Origin: Campylobacteraceae bacterium
GTDB lineage: Bacteria > Campylobacterota > Campylobacteria > Campylobacterales > Sulfurovaceae
Assembly: GCA_027038275.1 (NCBI GenBank)
Contig: JALVXC010000066.1
Span: 1 to 48,915, forward strand
Direction of reading: 5' to 3'
DNA length: 48,915 nucleotides
Shown here: one piece after another, positions 25,654 through 33,609 of the stretch
Numbering within the stretch: the stretch's first letter is position 1
How the letters are laid out: every line of letters starts with the position of its first letter
Program-made: the position numbers and the translations under genes
Notes under the pieces: generated by a model
The model's database searches: none
Told to the model about the DNA's origin: nothing
What the model saw: the letters and a program-made list of their open reading frames with translations, nothing else

Positions 25654-27290
25654 GAATAGATTTAGGAACAACAAACAGCGTAGCAACAGTATATACAGAA
25701 GATGGACTAAAACACATCTCTTTTGATGGAGATTTTCTACTCCCCTCAGTTGTCAATATAAGCAATGATGGGGTTATGGTAGGAGTTAAAGCTAAAAATA
25801 TGGCAATGATAGCCCAAGAGAACACAGCTATATCTGTAAAAAGGTTAATGGGGACAAAAGAGACATTAACTCTAAATGGTAAAAAGTTCACCCCACAAGA
25901 GATTTCATCTTTTATTATTAAAAAAATTAAAGAGACAGCAGAACAAGAGATGGACATGGAGTACAAAAGATGTGTTGTAACTGTTCCTGCCTATTTTAAT
26001 GAGAACCAAAGAGATGCAACTACACAAGCTGTTAAATTAGCAGGATTAGAGGTACTTAGAGTCATAAATGAGCCAACTGCTGCTGCTATTAGTTATGGAG
26101 CAAACAGAGATGAGGACATACTCTATGGTGTCTACGATTTAGGTGGTGGTACATTTGATATATCTATTATAGAGAACTCTGAAGGGTTAATTGAGGTTCT
26201 AGCAACTAAAGGAGATAACCACTTAGGAGGAGATGATTTTGACAAAAAATTAGCCAATCTTATTTGGGAAAAGAGTGGTTTTGACATAGAGCTAACTAAA
26301 AAATTGGAGATTAAACTAAATCAACTAGCAGAAAAAACTAAAATAGCTCTATCAAATGAAGATAGTGTTCATATTGATGAGAAGTTTTTTGCCAAAAAAG
26401 ATGGAGAGGCTCTACACCTAGAGGTAGATGTAACTAAAGAGGAGTTTGAGGAGTTAATCAAAGAGGATATAGACAGAACCATAGACCTACTACTAGAGAC
26501 ACTAGAGGAGTCAAACAATGACATAGATGACCTAGAGGCAATTATCTTAACAGGAGGGTCTAGTAGAATTCCACTTATTACAAACCAAATTTTAGAGAGA
26601 ACTGAAAAACTACCTGTGTTAATAGAAGACCCAGACAAATCAGTTTCCATTGGTGCTATATTGCAAGGGGCAATGATAGAAGGAGTTGATACAGACTCTA
26701 TTTTAGTCGATATTACACCCTACTCCTTAGGAATCTCTACACTAAAAGATGAGTTTAGTTTTGATTTAATATTGTCTAAAATTATACTCAAAAATACACC
26801 TGTACCTACCTCTAAAACTTCAAGATATTATGCCATGGTTGAGTATCAAAAGAAGTTCCAAATAGATATCTATCAAGGAGAAGATGAAGAGAATCTTGAT
26901 GCCAATGTTAAAATTGGAGAGATGCTTTTAACCATAGAGAACCCTGTTGAAAATGGAGCAATTGATGTTGATTTTAGACTCAACCAAGATGGAATGTTGT
27001 CTGTAGTTGGTAGAGAAATCCACACTAATGAAATAGTAAAGGGAGAGTTTAAAACCAAAGTAGCTAAATCGACTAAACACTCTAATGTAAAAGAGATGGA
27101 TATTTTAACAGAACATGATAAAGTCATTGTAGAAAAGATAGATAAAATTTTAGAAAATGACACTATTTTAGATGAGGATAAAGAGGATTTAAAAGAGTTA
27201 AAAGAGAAATTTGTATCGGCTAAATCAGAGGAAAAAGCCTCTCTTGAAGAAGAGATAATAGATAGTATATTCTTTTTAGAAGGAGCATAA
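25641..27290 (+). CDS. Accessory Hsp70 (DnaK-like) with shortened lid
   Basis: The 549-residue protein is an Hsp70 shorter than DnaK (about 640). The nucleotide-binding domain is complete: GIDLGTTNS, TVPAYFNENQRDAT, INEPTAAAISYG, YDLGGGTFD and LTGGSSRIP. The substrate-binding beta domain is present (ILVDITPYSLGI, ILKNTPVPTS, FQIDIYQGE, DFRLNQDGMLSVVGRE). The helical lid after about residue 480 is cut to roughly 65 residues, and the usual disordered acidic tail is missing. Such trimmed Hsp70s (compare HscC or HscA) tend to serve narrow client sets. It is the fourth gene of a coupled operon with TPR, J-like and GrpE-like proteins, with AAAGG before its ATG. A two-base gap separates it from a tiny zinc-ribbon gene. 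Confidence 0.92.
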   Translation: MDIIGIDLGTTNSVATVYTEDGLKHISFDGDFLLPSVVNISNDGVMVGVKAKNMAMIAQENTAISVKRLMGTKETLTLNGKKFTPQEISSFIIKKIKETAEQEMDMEYKRCVVTVPAYFNENQRDATTQAVKLAGLEVLRVINEPTAAAISYGANRDEDILYGVYDLGGGTFDISIIENSEGLIEVLATKGDNHLGGDDFDKKLANLIWEKSGFDIELTKKLEIKLNQLAEKTKIALSNEDSVHIDEKFFAKKDGEALHLEVDVTKEEFEELIKEDIDRTIDLLLETLEESNNDIDDLEAIILTGGSSRIPLITNQILERTEKLPVLIEDPDKSVSIGAILQGAMIEGVDTDSILVDITPYSLGISTLKDEFSFDLILSKIILKNTPVPTSKTSRYYAMVEYQKKFQIDIYQGEDEENLDANVKIGEMLLTIENPVENGAIDVDFRLNQDGMLSVVGREIHTNEIVKGEFKTKVAKSTKHSNVKEMDILTEHDKVIVEKIDKILENDTILDEDKEDLKELKEKFVSAKSEEKASLEEEIIDSIFFLEGA

Positions 27291-27292
27291 TT

Positions 27293-27451
27293 ATGGAGTT
27301 TAAATATAAGTGTCCTGTATGCAGGGCAAACAACACCTTAACCTCCAATAATCTACACTGTAGAAGATGTAAGAGTGACCTTACATCTGTCTACAATATT
27401 AAGAAGAGAAAGGTTTTTGCTGTAATTAGAAAGTTAATTACTACTCCTTAA
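27293..27451 (+). CDS. 52-residue zinc-ribbon protein at the end of the Hsp70 operon
   Basis: An ATG two bases after the Hsp70 stop opens a 52-codon frame. The ribosome site AGGAG (27281-27285) lies in the last codons of the Hsp70 gene. The protein has Cys7-x2-Cys10 and Cys23-x2-Cys26 (CPVC and CRRC), spaced like a rubredoxin or zinc-ribbon knuckle, then a basic tail (VYNIKKRKVFAVIRK) that could be amphipathic. Its last 11 bases overlap the end of the convergent rhodanese gene. It could be a zinc-dependent adaptor, a redox switch or a nucleic-acid-binding piece for the module. The spacing of the cysteines makes a real gene likely despite the small size. Confidence 0.72.
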   Translation: MEFKYKCPVCRANNTLTSNNLHCRRCKSDLTSVYNIKKRKVFAVIRKLITTP

Positions 27452-27842
27452 CTGTCTTCTTACCAGCTTTAATCCAACCATTTATAATGCCTCCCTTAAG
27501 CTCATAGACATGTTCAAATCCCAAGCTATCTAAACCCTCACCTAGTGATTTTGAACGACTTGCATGGGCACAGTAGATAATAAATGGTGTCTTTTTATCT
27601 TTAATAAGGTGTCCAAGTTCAAAAAACCAATCAGCAATCAAAGCTTGTCCTCGTTCAGAAAAAAAGGTAATCTTTTTTGCACCCTCTATAATACCTGTCT
27701 CTTTCCACTCTGGTGCAGTTCGTATGTCTATTACAAGCACACCATCTTTTTTCATCTTTTCAAACTCTGGTACATCTATACTCTTAAACTCTGCAAAGAG
27801 ACTTACACTTAAAATAGCCAATGTTAACAATGTCTTTTTCAT
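27441..27842 (-). CDS. Periplasmic single-domain rhodanese
   Basis: The 133-residue precursor has a Sec signal peptide (cut near LFA, residue 17) and one rhodanese domain. VLVIDIRTAPEW is the characteristic first motif, and the active loop is YCAHASRSKSLG with Cys91 as the sulfur carrier. The end VYELKGGIINGWIKAG also fits the family. It should bind or transfer sulfane sulfur in the periplasm, which suits a sulfur-metabolising relative of Sulfurimonas. Its ATG overlaps the ribF stop by 4 bp, so it is the last gene of the tlyA-ribF operon, and it converges with the zinc-ribbon gene. Confidence 0.85.
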   Translation of the reverse strand: MKKTLLTLAILSVSLFAEFKSIDVPEFEKMKKDGVLVIDIRTAPEWKETGIIEGAKKITFFSERGQALIADWFFELGHLIKDKKTPFIIYCAHASRSKSLGEGLDSLGFEHVYELKGGIINGWIKAGKKTVKE

Positions 27843-28654
27843 CTATTGTCCTTAAAATAATTTTTAGCATAAGTTATATCTAAATTAATCTGAGTTTTCA
27901 ACTCTTTTAAGCTATTAAATTTTCTATTTTCTCGAATAGACTCTAAAAACTCTACAGTAATGTTACATTTAAGCTCTCCTAAAACGTTATCTATAACATG
28001 TGTCTCTACTGCAAAAGCTTCATCTGTTGTTTGTCTAATACCAACAAAACTAATACTCTCTAACCACTCATCAGCAATTTTAGTGCGTGTAATATAGACA
28101 CCATTTTTTGGTAACTGATAGTCATATATATTAAGATTAATAGTAGGGACTAACTCTCTTTTTCCTAGTCCTTGACCTAAAATAACATCTCCCTCTACAC
28201 TAAAAGGTCGTCCTAAAAGTCTATTGACTAAATATAAATTCCCCTCTTTTAAATATCTATTAATAGTTCTTGAATGAACAGATATATTATCTATTTTTAT
28301 CTCATCTACTACTATCACTTCTCCATAAAATAGCTCTTTTAGCAAAGCTGTATTGCCCTCTTTTTTATGACCAAACTCAAAGTCATACCCAACCACAATA
28401 GTCTCTAATTTAGGAAAATCTATACAGAGTCTATCGACGAACTCTTTGGCTGATAGCTGATAAATTTTTTCAAAGTGGTAGAAGAAGCAAGGCTTTTTTA
28501 AGTAGTTACTTCGTCTATATCCTGGGGTTAAGTAGCCACTATTTCGCTCTATGACAACTACTGCTTGAGCTTGTTCTATTAATACTTGATGTCCCAAATG
28601 AATACCATCAAATGAACCGATAGTAATAGATTTTATCTTATTTGTTAACTTCAT
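27839..28654 (-). CDS. ribF: Bifunctional riboflavin kinase / FAD synthetase
   Basis: The 271-residue protein has the FAD synthetase half first: ITIGSFDGIHLGHQVLIEQA carries the HxGH-type nucleotidyltransferase motif, and VVGYDFEFGHKKEG is the second conserved stretch. The riboflavin kinase half follows from about residue 140 (LLGRPFSVEGDVI, GKRELVPTINL with the PTxN motif, NGVYIT). It makes FMN from riboflavin and then FAD. It is slightly shorter than the 300-residue norm, as in other Campylobacterota. The ATG overlaps the tlyA stop by 4 bp, and tlyA-ribF is a conserved neighbour pair in Campylobacter. Confidence 0.9.
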   Translation of the reverse strand: MKLTNKIKSITIGSFDGIHLGHQVLIEQAQAVVVIERNSGYLTPGYRRSNYLKKPCFFYHFEKIYQLSAKEFVDRLCIDFPKLETIVVGYDFEFGHKKEGNTALLKELFYGEVIVVDEIKIDNISVHSRTINRYLKEGNLYLVNRLLGRPFSVEGDVILGQGLGKRELVPTINLNIYDYQLPKNGVYITRTKIADEWLESISFVGIRQTTDEAFAVETHVIDNVLGELKCNITVEFLESIRENRKFNSLKELKTQINLDITYAKNYFKDNR

Positions 28655-29358
28655 GACTTCCTAAAGTAGTAAACATACTCTACATTTCCTGATTTTCCTG
28701 TAAGCTTAGAGGTAGTTTTATAGACCAACTCCCACTTTAACTCTTTAGCTTTAGCTTCAAATCTACTCTTAGCCTCTAAAATAGCCTCTCTATCTACAAC
28801 TACACCTCTACTGTCTCGTTTTACATTGCGTCCCACTTCAAATTGTGGCTTAAAGAGCAAAATCATCTCACTTTTAGAGAGTCTATCTATGGCTTCTATT
28901 ATCTGCAAAAGCGAAATAAAGGAGACATCACAAGTGAGTAGGTCAAAGGGTTCTGTTGGCTTAAACAGGCGAACATCAGTCTCTTCAAAGATAGAGACCT
29001 TACTACTATTACGCAATGAGTGATGAAGCTGATTTGTTCCTACATCTACACACGCTACAGACGCAACACCACTTTCAAGAAGTATCTGCACAAAACCACC
29101 TGTACTTGAACCTACATCAACAGCTCGTTTTCCCTCTAAGTTCAAAGGGTACTCCTCTAAAAAAAGCTCCAACTTCTTAGCTGCACGACTCACATAGAAC
29201 TTCTCTTGGTCAATGTCAATGTTAGAGTTCTCATCACACTTCATCGACGCTTTAGCCACTTGACCATTGACAAATACTTTACCACGTTTAATTGCATCTA
29301 ATGCACGGTTACGACTCTCAAAGTAACCCTTTTTAACTAAGTATTTGTCTAATCTCAT
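28651..29358 (-). CDS. tlyA: TlyA-family rRNA (cytidine-2'-O)-methyltransferase
   Basis: I chose the ATG at 29358 (235 residues) because GAGGT lies 7 nt before it and the protein then opens MRLDKYLVKKGYFESRNRAL, the standard S4 RNA-binding start; an upstream TTG frame at 29391 adds 11 residues without family support. After the S4 domain comes a Rossmann methyltransferase with AVDVGSSTGGFVQILLESG for SAM binding, LTCDVSFISL, and LLFKPQFEVGR carrying the catalytic Lys. TlyA methylates 2'-hydroxyls of 16S and, in some species, 23S rRNA, which also sets capreomycin sensitivity. It is followed directly by ribF. Confidence 0.9.
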   Translation of the reverse strand: MRLDKYLVKKGYFESRNRALDAIKRGKVFVNGQVAKASMKCDENSNIDIDQEKFYVSRAAKKLELFLEEYPLNLEGKRAVDVGSSTGGFVQILLESGVASVACVDVGTNQLHHSLRNSSKVSIFEETDVRLFKPTEPFDLLTCDVSFISLLQIIEAIDRLSKSEMILLFKPQFEVGRNVKRDSRGVVVDREAILEAKSRFEAKAKELKWELVYKTTSKLTGKSGNVEYVYYFRKS

Positions 29359-29397
29359 CTTGACCTCAAAGTTTTTTAGGAATTGTAACATATTTGA

Positions 29398-29403
29398 TAT
29401 AAT
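29398..29403 (+). promoter_or_regulatory. TATAAT box of a possible short transcript
   Basis: A TATAAT hexamer points rightwards about 115 nt before the lipoprotein gene at 29514, which has its own -10 box at 29483-29488. A transcript from here would cross a GTTC-8-GAAC hairpin (near 29426-29441) and reach CTTCTTTTTT at about 29469-29478. That could be a small RNA or simply an upstream promoter. Confidence 0.3.
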
Positions 29404-29482
29404 GTGAACAGAAATAAAAGAAGCAGTTCAACGATTAGAACATAAAAGCTAATAATCCCTTTACAAAACTTCTTTTTTAACT

Positions 29483-29488
29483 TATAAT
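29483..29488 (+). promoter_or_regulatory. -10 box of the lipoprotein gene at 29514
   Basis: TATAAT in the context AACTTATAATATAAA lies 25 nt before the ATG, followed by the strong AAAAGGAG site at 29500-29507. Confidence 0.55.
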
Positions 29489-29513
29489 ATAAAAAAACAA
29501 AAAAGGAGTTTTT

Positions 29514-30083
29514 ATGTTACGTTTTTTTACAATACTTACTATAGCGCTATTTTTTACTGCTTGTAATCCTAGCTCTTCCATTGTTATCTCTAATCCACCA
29601 GCTAAAAAGATATTGAGTCAAGATACAATTCTTAGGTTACCTATACCTTTTAGAGCAAATGGATACAGTAACCTTACAACCAAACTCTACACTACAAAAA
29701 GTGATTTTAACACTTTTATAGATAAAATAAAAACAGAACACTCTTGGAATAAAGAGGAGAAAAGAAACTTTATTGGCTCTTTAAAAATCAATCCTATTGA
29801 TTTTACAAAGTACAATCTACTTATCTACACCATGAAAGAGAGTTCAGGCTCTACAAAACTAACCATAGACCCACCAAAGGGAGATAATGCTCATGTAGAG
29901 ATAGTTATAAATAGAGAAACGAAAGAGGTAGGCACAGCCGATATGGCTTACTATGCTCTTGCCTATAAAGTAAAAAAGAGTGTTATAGACATTACTTTTA
30001 ATAATGGTCTTAAAAAAGATATTATCTTAAACAGTAAAGATAAACTTAGTTTTGATAAAATAATGGTTGCACAAATAAACTAA
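29514..30083 (+). CDS. Lipoprotein of unknown function, possible PrcB_C-like fold
   Basis: The 189-residue precursor has a clear lipoprotein signal: MLRFFTILTIALFFTAC, with Cys17 as the acylation site. The rest is a small beta-rich domain with NLLIYTMKESSGSTKLTI followed by strands HVEIVINR and VIDITFNNG. The middle resembles the PrcB C-terminal type of domain, where a GG-containing strand pair leads to a long beta hairpin, but the match is weak and I do not rely on it. It is a single gene with its own -10 box and a strong ribosome site. An inverted repeat that reaches into the next gene's leader starts 6 nt after its stop. Confidence 0.6.
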   Translation: MLRFFTILTIALFFTACNPSSSIVISNPPAKKILSQDTILRLPIPFRANGYSNLTTKLYTTKSDFNTFIDKIKTEHSWNKEEKRNFIGSLKINPIDFTKYNLLIYTMKESSGSTKLTIDPPKGDNAHVEIVINRETKEVGTADMAYYALAYKVKKSVIDITFNNGLKKDIILNSKDKLSFDKIMVAQIN

Positions 30084-30088
30084 TATTT

Positions 30089-30156
30089 ACTATTTCCCTC
30101 TACTTAAATTTTAACTAAAATAAGTATAATAGAGTAATCTATTAAAGGGAAATAGT
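30089..30156 (+). promoter_or_regulatory. Inverted repeat flanking a promoter and covering a ribosome site
   Basis: ACTATTTCCCT (30089-30099) is perfectly complementary to AGGGAAATAGT (30146-30156). The right arm contains AAGGGAAA, the only ribosome site for the ATG at 30160. Between the arms lies TATAAT at 30125-30130. Transcripts starting at that promoter would lack the left arm, so only read-through RNA from the upstream lipoprotein gene could fold and hide the ribosome site. Confidence 0.6.
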
Positions 30157-30159
30157 ATT

Positions 30160-30909
30160 ATGAACTCTTCTACAACACTTTTATTGACATTTGTACTAAT
30201 ATTAGTCACAGGCTGTATTCAACCATCTATCAATACAAACAGTAACCTCAATAATAACTCAACAACAAAAACACTTACCTTTTCTACAAATGAGCATAAC
30301 TTTATGCACTCGCTAAATAAGACTTCAACAGTTGATGAACGCAATAGTTATATGGAAGAGTTCCTTCTTAAGTCAGATATGCAATGTGCCAACTATCTCA
30401 ATCAACCTCTACAAAAAACTAACAATACAGCTAAAAATAACTCTCTCTACATAAATATTGCTGAAGGGGTAAGTAAGCTCTTTGGTCTTGACTACCTTAC
30501 AAACACAGCTAAAGCTGTCTTTTTAGACAACAATGAGGAGTCAACAGAAGAGAAAACAGCATATACAAATGCTCTCTCTCCTGAAATAAAAAAGGGGGTA
30601 GAGATAGCTCGTACAAGATTTGCCAAAGAGATGAGAAAAAAACAGGCATTACCATTAGATAAATACTCCATAGAGAATCTTAAAGAGGACACACTTAAAT
30701 ATGATAAACAGTGTAATCTTGAGTATGGACTTATTGAGATTAACCGTGCATTAAAAGAGATGCAATCTCAAATGAACAGAAGTGTTATAACAAAAAAAGA
30801 GCCTACTCCTACCCTTGACCCACAAGTTATTAAAGACAAAGTGACTCAAGCAACAAAAGAGGTTAAAGAGAAGCAAGAGAATAATCAAACAACTATATTA
30901 AGCATCTAA
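30160..30909 (+). CDS. Hypothetical helical lipoprotein
   Basis: The 249-residue precursor has a lipoprotein signal with lipobox LVTGC (Cys19). A low-complexity Asn/Thr/Ser linker follows (about 22-45), then a mostly helical, charged domain to the end, with two internal cysteines in DMQCANYL and DKQCNLEYG that might pair in the periplasm. The C-terminal helix is rich in Lys, Glu and Gln. I do not recognise the family. Its 3' end overlaps the convergent folP gene by 12 bp. The start is set by AAGGGA in the leader. Confidence 0.55.
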   Translation: MNSSTTLLLTFVLILVTGCIQPSINTNSNLNNNSTTKTLTFSTNEHNFMHSLNKTSTVDERNSYMEEFLLKSDMQCANYLNQPLQKTNNTAKNNSLYINIAEGVSKLFGLDYLTNTAKAVFLDNNEESTEEKTAYTNALSPEIKKGVEIARTRFAKEMRKKQALPLDKYSIENLKEDTLKYDKQCNLEYGLIEINRALKEMQSQMNRSVITKKEPTPTLDPQVIKDKVTQATKEVKEKQENNQTTILSI

Positions 30910-32040
30910 AGCCTCCAACAGAGCCAAAGCCTGTCGATGCTCTTTGACATCATGACAACGCACAATAGAAGCTCCATTCTCTATGGCTCGTGTATGAATA
31001 ACAATAGTTCCTGCCAATCGCTCCTGCGTTGGGGTAGGAATGACCTTGTCTATCATAGACTTTCTACTAGCCCCCACCAATACTTCACACCCAAACTTCT
31101 TAAAGTGACCCATATTTTTTATAAGTGTTAAGTTATGCTCCAGCGTCTTTCCAAACCCTATGCCAACATCTAAAATAATATCTTCACGCTTCATTCCAAA
31201 CGCTTCACACTTAGCTATTCTCTCCTCAAAAAAGTCTGAAATCTCTACCATAACATCGTCATAAGTTGGGTTTTGTTGCATGGTTTGTGGTGTTCCTTGC
31301 ATGTGCATTATGCACAACTTAGCCCCGTACTCTACAGCTAACTTCACCACCTCATCATTAGAAGCCCCTGTAATGTCATTGACTAAGTTAAAGCCTGACT
31401 TTAAAGCATACTCAATAACCGATAGAGTGTAAGAGTCCACCGAAAAAGAGACCTCTTCATAGAGCTTTTTAGCCTTTATTGCATCACAAATCGGCTTTAT
31501 ACGTTCTAGCTCAACCTCATCTGAAACTACATCTGCATTAGGACGAGAAGAGACAGCTCCAATGTCAATTATCTTTGCCCCCTGCGTTATCATCTGCTCT
31601 ATCTTCTCAACAGCCTCACCATCTCTAAAACGAGACCCCTCAAAAAAACTGTCATCATTGGCATTGATTATTCCCATTATCTTTACAGGGTACTCTTTGA
31701 CCTTTAAAAACTCCTGCAACTCCAAAGCTAAAGCTTTCAGTCCAAAGGGTTGAAGCAACTCCTTTTTAGACAATATCTCAATATGTTTACGTGTTCCAAT
31801 AAGCAGACAATCATAGCTCTCTTTCTCACAAGTTATCACCCCAGAAGGAGTAGCCAACTCAGCTCCAATACTTAGTGCATCTTGCTTTAAGATATTAACA
31901 GCAGGGGTCTTTAAATCTTTAATCTGAAAGTAAAGCAACTCCATCTTCTTAGCCATAATAGGCACACCACCACCGTGGACTTTTAGGTTTTTTAGGTACT
32001 CTTTTTTGTTTTTTATTTTGTTTAATTGGTAGATTTTCAT
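30898..32040 (-). CDS. folP: Dihydropteroate synthase (long Campylobacterota form)
   Basis: The 380-residue protein is longer than E. coli FolP (282) because of an N-terminal extension of about 115 residues (with MELLYFQIKDLKTPAVNI), typical of this phylum. The TIM-barrel part begins VKIMGIINANDDSFFEGS. It keeps IIDIGAVSSRPNA, FSVDSYT, LVNDITGAS, CIMHMQGTPQTMQ, DVGIGFGKT and LVGASRKSMI. It joins para-aminobenzoate to the pterin diphosphate in folate synthesis. In Campylobacter and Helicobacter it follows holB directly; here it lies 12 kb away from holB. GAGGT precedes the ATG. Confidence 0.92.
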   Translation of the reverse strand: MKIYQLNKIKNKKEYLKNLKVHGGGVPIMAKKMELLYFQIKDLKTPAVNILKQDALSIGAELATPSGVITCEKESYDCLLIGTRKHIEILSKKELLQPFGLKALALELQEFLKVKEYPVKIMGIINANDDSFFEGSRFRDGEAVEKIEQMITQGAKIIDIGAVSSRPNADVVSDEVELERIKPICDAIKAKKLYEEVSFSVDSYTLSVIEYALKSGFNLVNDITGASNDEVVKLAVEYGAKLCIMHMQGTPQTMQQNPTYDDVMVEISDFFEERIAKCEAFGMKREDIILDVGIGFGKTLEHNLTLIKNMGHFKKFGCEVLVGASRKSMIDKVIPTPTQERLAGTIVIHTRAIENGASIVRCHDVKEHRQALALLEALDA

Positions 32041-32117
32041 GCTAACCTCGATTTATATTTGTAGATTTTATTAAATGATATATTTATCATACTTAGAGAC
32101 AAAAGTTGGTATTTCTA

Positions 32118-32148
32118 AAGATTTAATAGACACTGTCTGTTGAATCTC
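32118..32148 (-). terminator. Hairpin between the phosphatase gene and folP
   Basis: GATTTAATAGAC (32120-32131) pairs with GTCTGTTGAATC (32135-32146) over 12 positions, two of them T-G, around a 3-nt loop. It lies 11 nt after the stop of the leftward App1-like gene and so could end or process that transcript. The minus-strand RNA would have two A-C mismatches, so the fold is stronger in a plus-strand transcript; there is no real T tract. Confidence 0.4.
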
Positions 32149-32156
32149 TAAAGTTT

Positions 32157-33056
32157 CTAATTTGAATTAATCTCCCCACTCTCAACATCACGAATATAAT
32201 ACTCCAAAACCCTTTTAGGGTACTTCTCTTTTATAGCTCTATAGACCTCTCTATCTTTCTCTCCATTATCTCCAAACATAACCCATTTTATATTAGGATA
32301 GAGTTTAATTAGTCGCTCAATCTTTTGACTCTTGTAGGCAAATTGGTCAGTAAGAGGGTCTAGGTTCTCTCCATGTGCTTTTTTTAAAATGAGCGTATAT
32401 TTTGGAAAGTGATGATACTCTAAAAACTGCTCAATAGGTCTAAAAAGATGTTGTGGAGAGCCTGAGAGTATAAAGAGTGTACTTGGTATACCTTTTGGGT
32501 TTTGTGAAAGAATCTTTTTAAATCTCTCTAACATAGTAGGAATAAGGGTTCTCTGTTTATAGTTTTTAAACATTGTATTGATACCCAAACTAATTTTATT
32601 GGTTACATTAGAGACAATAATCGTATCATCAAAGTCAGAGATAATACCTACAAGAGGTGTAGAGTCAATAATGGTTGCATTTGTCTCATGTATATTTTTA
32701 TTGCCCTCAATATTTAAGAGTATCTTATGGTAGCCCATTGGAAGAGATTGTTCTGTTTTGATATTAAACTCAAAATAGCCCTCATCATCGCCTTTTGTTT
32801 TAAAGGTTTTATTTTTAAGATGAAGGTATATAGTTTTATTTTTTATCTCATCATTTTTAATCTGTTTGACTCTTCTGTAAAGGTTTCTTAGTACTCCATC
32901 ATCTTTACTAACCTCTTTAAATTCTCGTTCTATTTGCATACGACCTTGAATAGTGAGTTGATGGTTATTGCCATAGGCGTTATATACGACAATATTGTCT
33001 TTTGTATAGCCTATATTTAGAAGTAGTAGAGTAAGTAGCAGAACTTTTTTTAACAT
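32157..33056 (-). CDS. Exported App1-type (DUF2183) HAD phosphatase
   Basis: The 299-residue precursor has a signal peptide (MLKKVLLLTLLLLNIGYTK). An Ig-like beta domain spans about 20-140, with GRMQIEREFKEV and GYFEFNIKTEQSLPMGYHK. The catalytic domain follows with HAD motif I in GIISDFDDTIIVSNV, motif II in FILSGSPQHLF, a Lys in LILKKAHGE, and motif IV in VMFGDNGEKDREVY. The family is named after yeast App1, a phosphatidate phosphatase; the bacterial proteins are uncharacterised, but a periplasmic lipid- or phosphoester-cleaving role is plausible. It lies at the left end of the accessory stretch between folP and holB. Confidence 0.82.
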   Translation of the reverse strand: MLKKVLLLTLLLLNIGYTKDNIVVYNAYGNNHQLTIQGRMQIEREFKEVSKDDGVLRNLYRRVKQIKNDEIKNKTIYLHLKNKTFKTKGDDEGYFEFNIKTEQSLPMGYHKILLNIEGNKNIHETNATIIDSTPLVGIISDFDDTIIVSNVTNKISLGINTMFKNYKQRTLIPTMLERFKKILSQNPKGIPSTLFILSGSPQHLFRPIEQFLEYHHFPKYTLILKKAHGENLDPLTDQFAYKSQKIERLIKLYPNIKWVMFGDNGEKDREVYRAIKEKYPKRVLEYYIRDVESGEINSN

Positions 33057-33150
33057 TATTTTTTCCTTTTGTCAGTAAATATTACTAAAATAAAAATTAA
33101 ATATTAGGAAAAAGATAGTATATTGTTCAGCAAAAAAAGGAAAAAGGTAT

Positions 33151-33609
33151 ATGACAGCAGACGCATTAGTCATGGAACACATGATGAACCCTAAAAATTA
33201 TGGGAAAATTGAAGAGGCAGACTCTGTGGGTATGGGAAAGAACCCACAAAATGGTGAAAAGGTTGCTATCTATTTAAAAGTAAAAGAGGATAAAGACCCT
33301 TTGATTGAAGATATATCTTTTCAAGCTATTGGTTGTACTACAACTATTGTGGCAGGTTCGCTTATTACAACTGAGGCTAAAGGGCTTCATTTTAGTAGAG
33401 CAGAGGAATTGGTCTCTGCTACTTTGGGAATGTTAGAGAATCAGACTCCTGAAGATGCTGCTTGTACGGAGATGGTGGCTTTGGCTTTAAAGGCATCACT
33501 CGATACATATAGAGAGCGACAAAAAGATAAGGATTTTCCTATGATTTCTTATCATATAGATAATGATTGTACCCCAAAAGAGGAGATTATTGATGAAAAA
33601 ACTATTTAA
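33151..33609 (+). CDS. IscU-like scaffold protein missing the first ligand cysteine
   Basis: The 152-residue protein has the IscU/NifU-N fold pattern from end to end, starting HMMNPKNYGKIEEAD. IscU builds iron-sulfur clusters with three cysteines and an aspartate. Here the first site, normally NPxCGD, reads NPQNGE, so Cys is Asn34 and Asp is Glu36. The other two are kept: Cys62 in AIGCTTTIVAGSL and Cys105 in DAACTEMVALALKASL. The IscU LPPVK contact motif for the HscA chaperone is also absent. It may store or pass on a cluster with a partner, or have a different job. The next gene overlaps it by 17 bp and encodes an all-helical protein, a probable partner. AAAAAGG precedes the ATG. Confidence 0.82.
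   Translation: MTADALVMEHMMNPKNYGKIEEADSVGMGKNPQNGEKVAIYLKVKEDKDPLIEDISFQAIGCTTTIVAGSLITTEAKGLHFSRAEELVSATLGMLENQTPEDAACTEMVALALKASLDTYRERQKDKDFPMISYHIDNDCTPKEEIIDEKTI

Noticed and set aside
25535-25966. 143-codon minus-strand frame inside the GrpE-like and Hsp70 genes
   Set aside because: It is antisense to two well-supported genes and its translation shows no domain; it follows from codon use in the real frames.
29359-29391. 11-residue extension of TlyA
   Set aside because: GAGGT directly precedes the ATG at 29358, and the S4 domain begins there.
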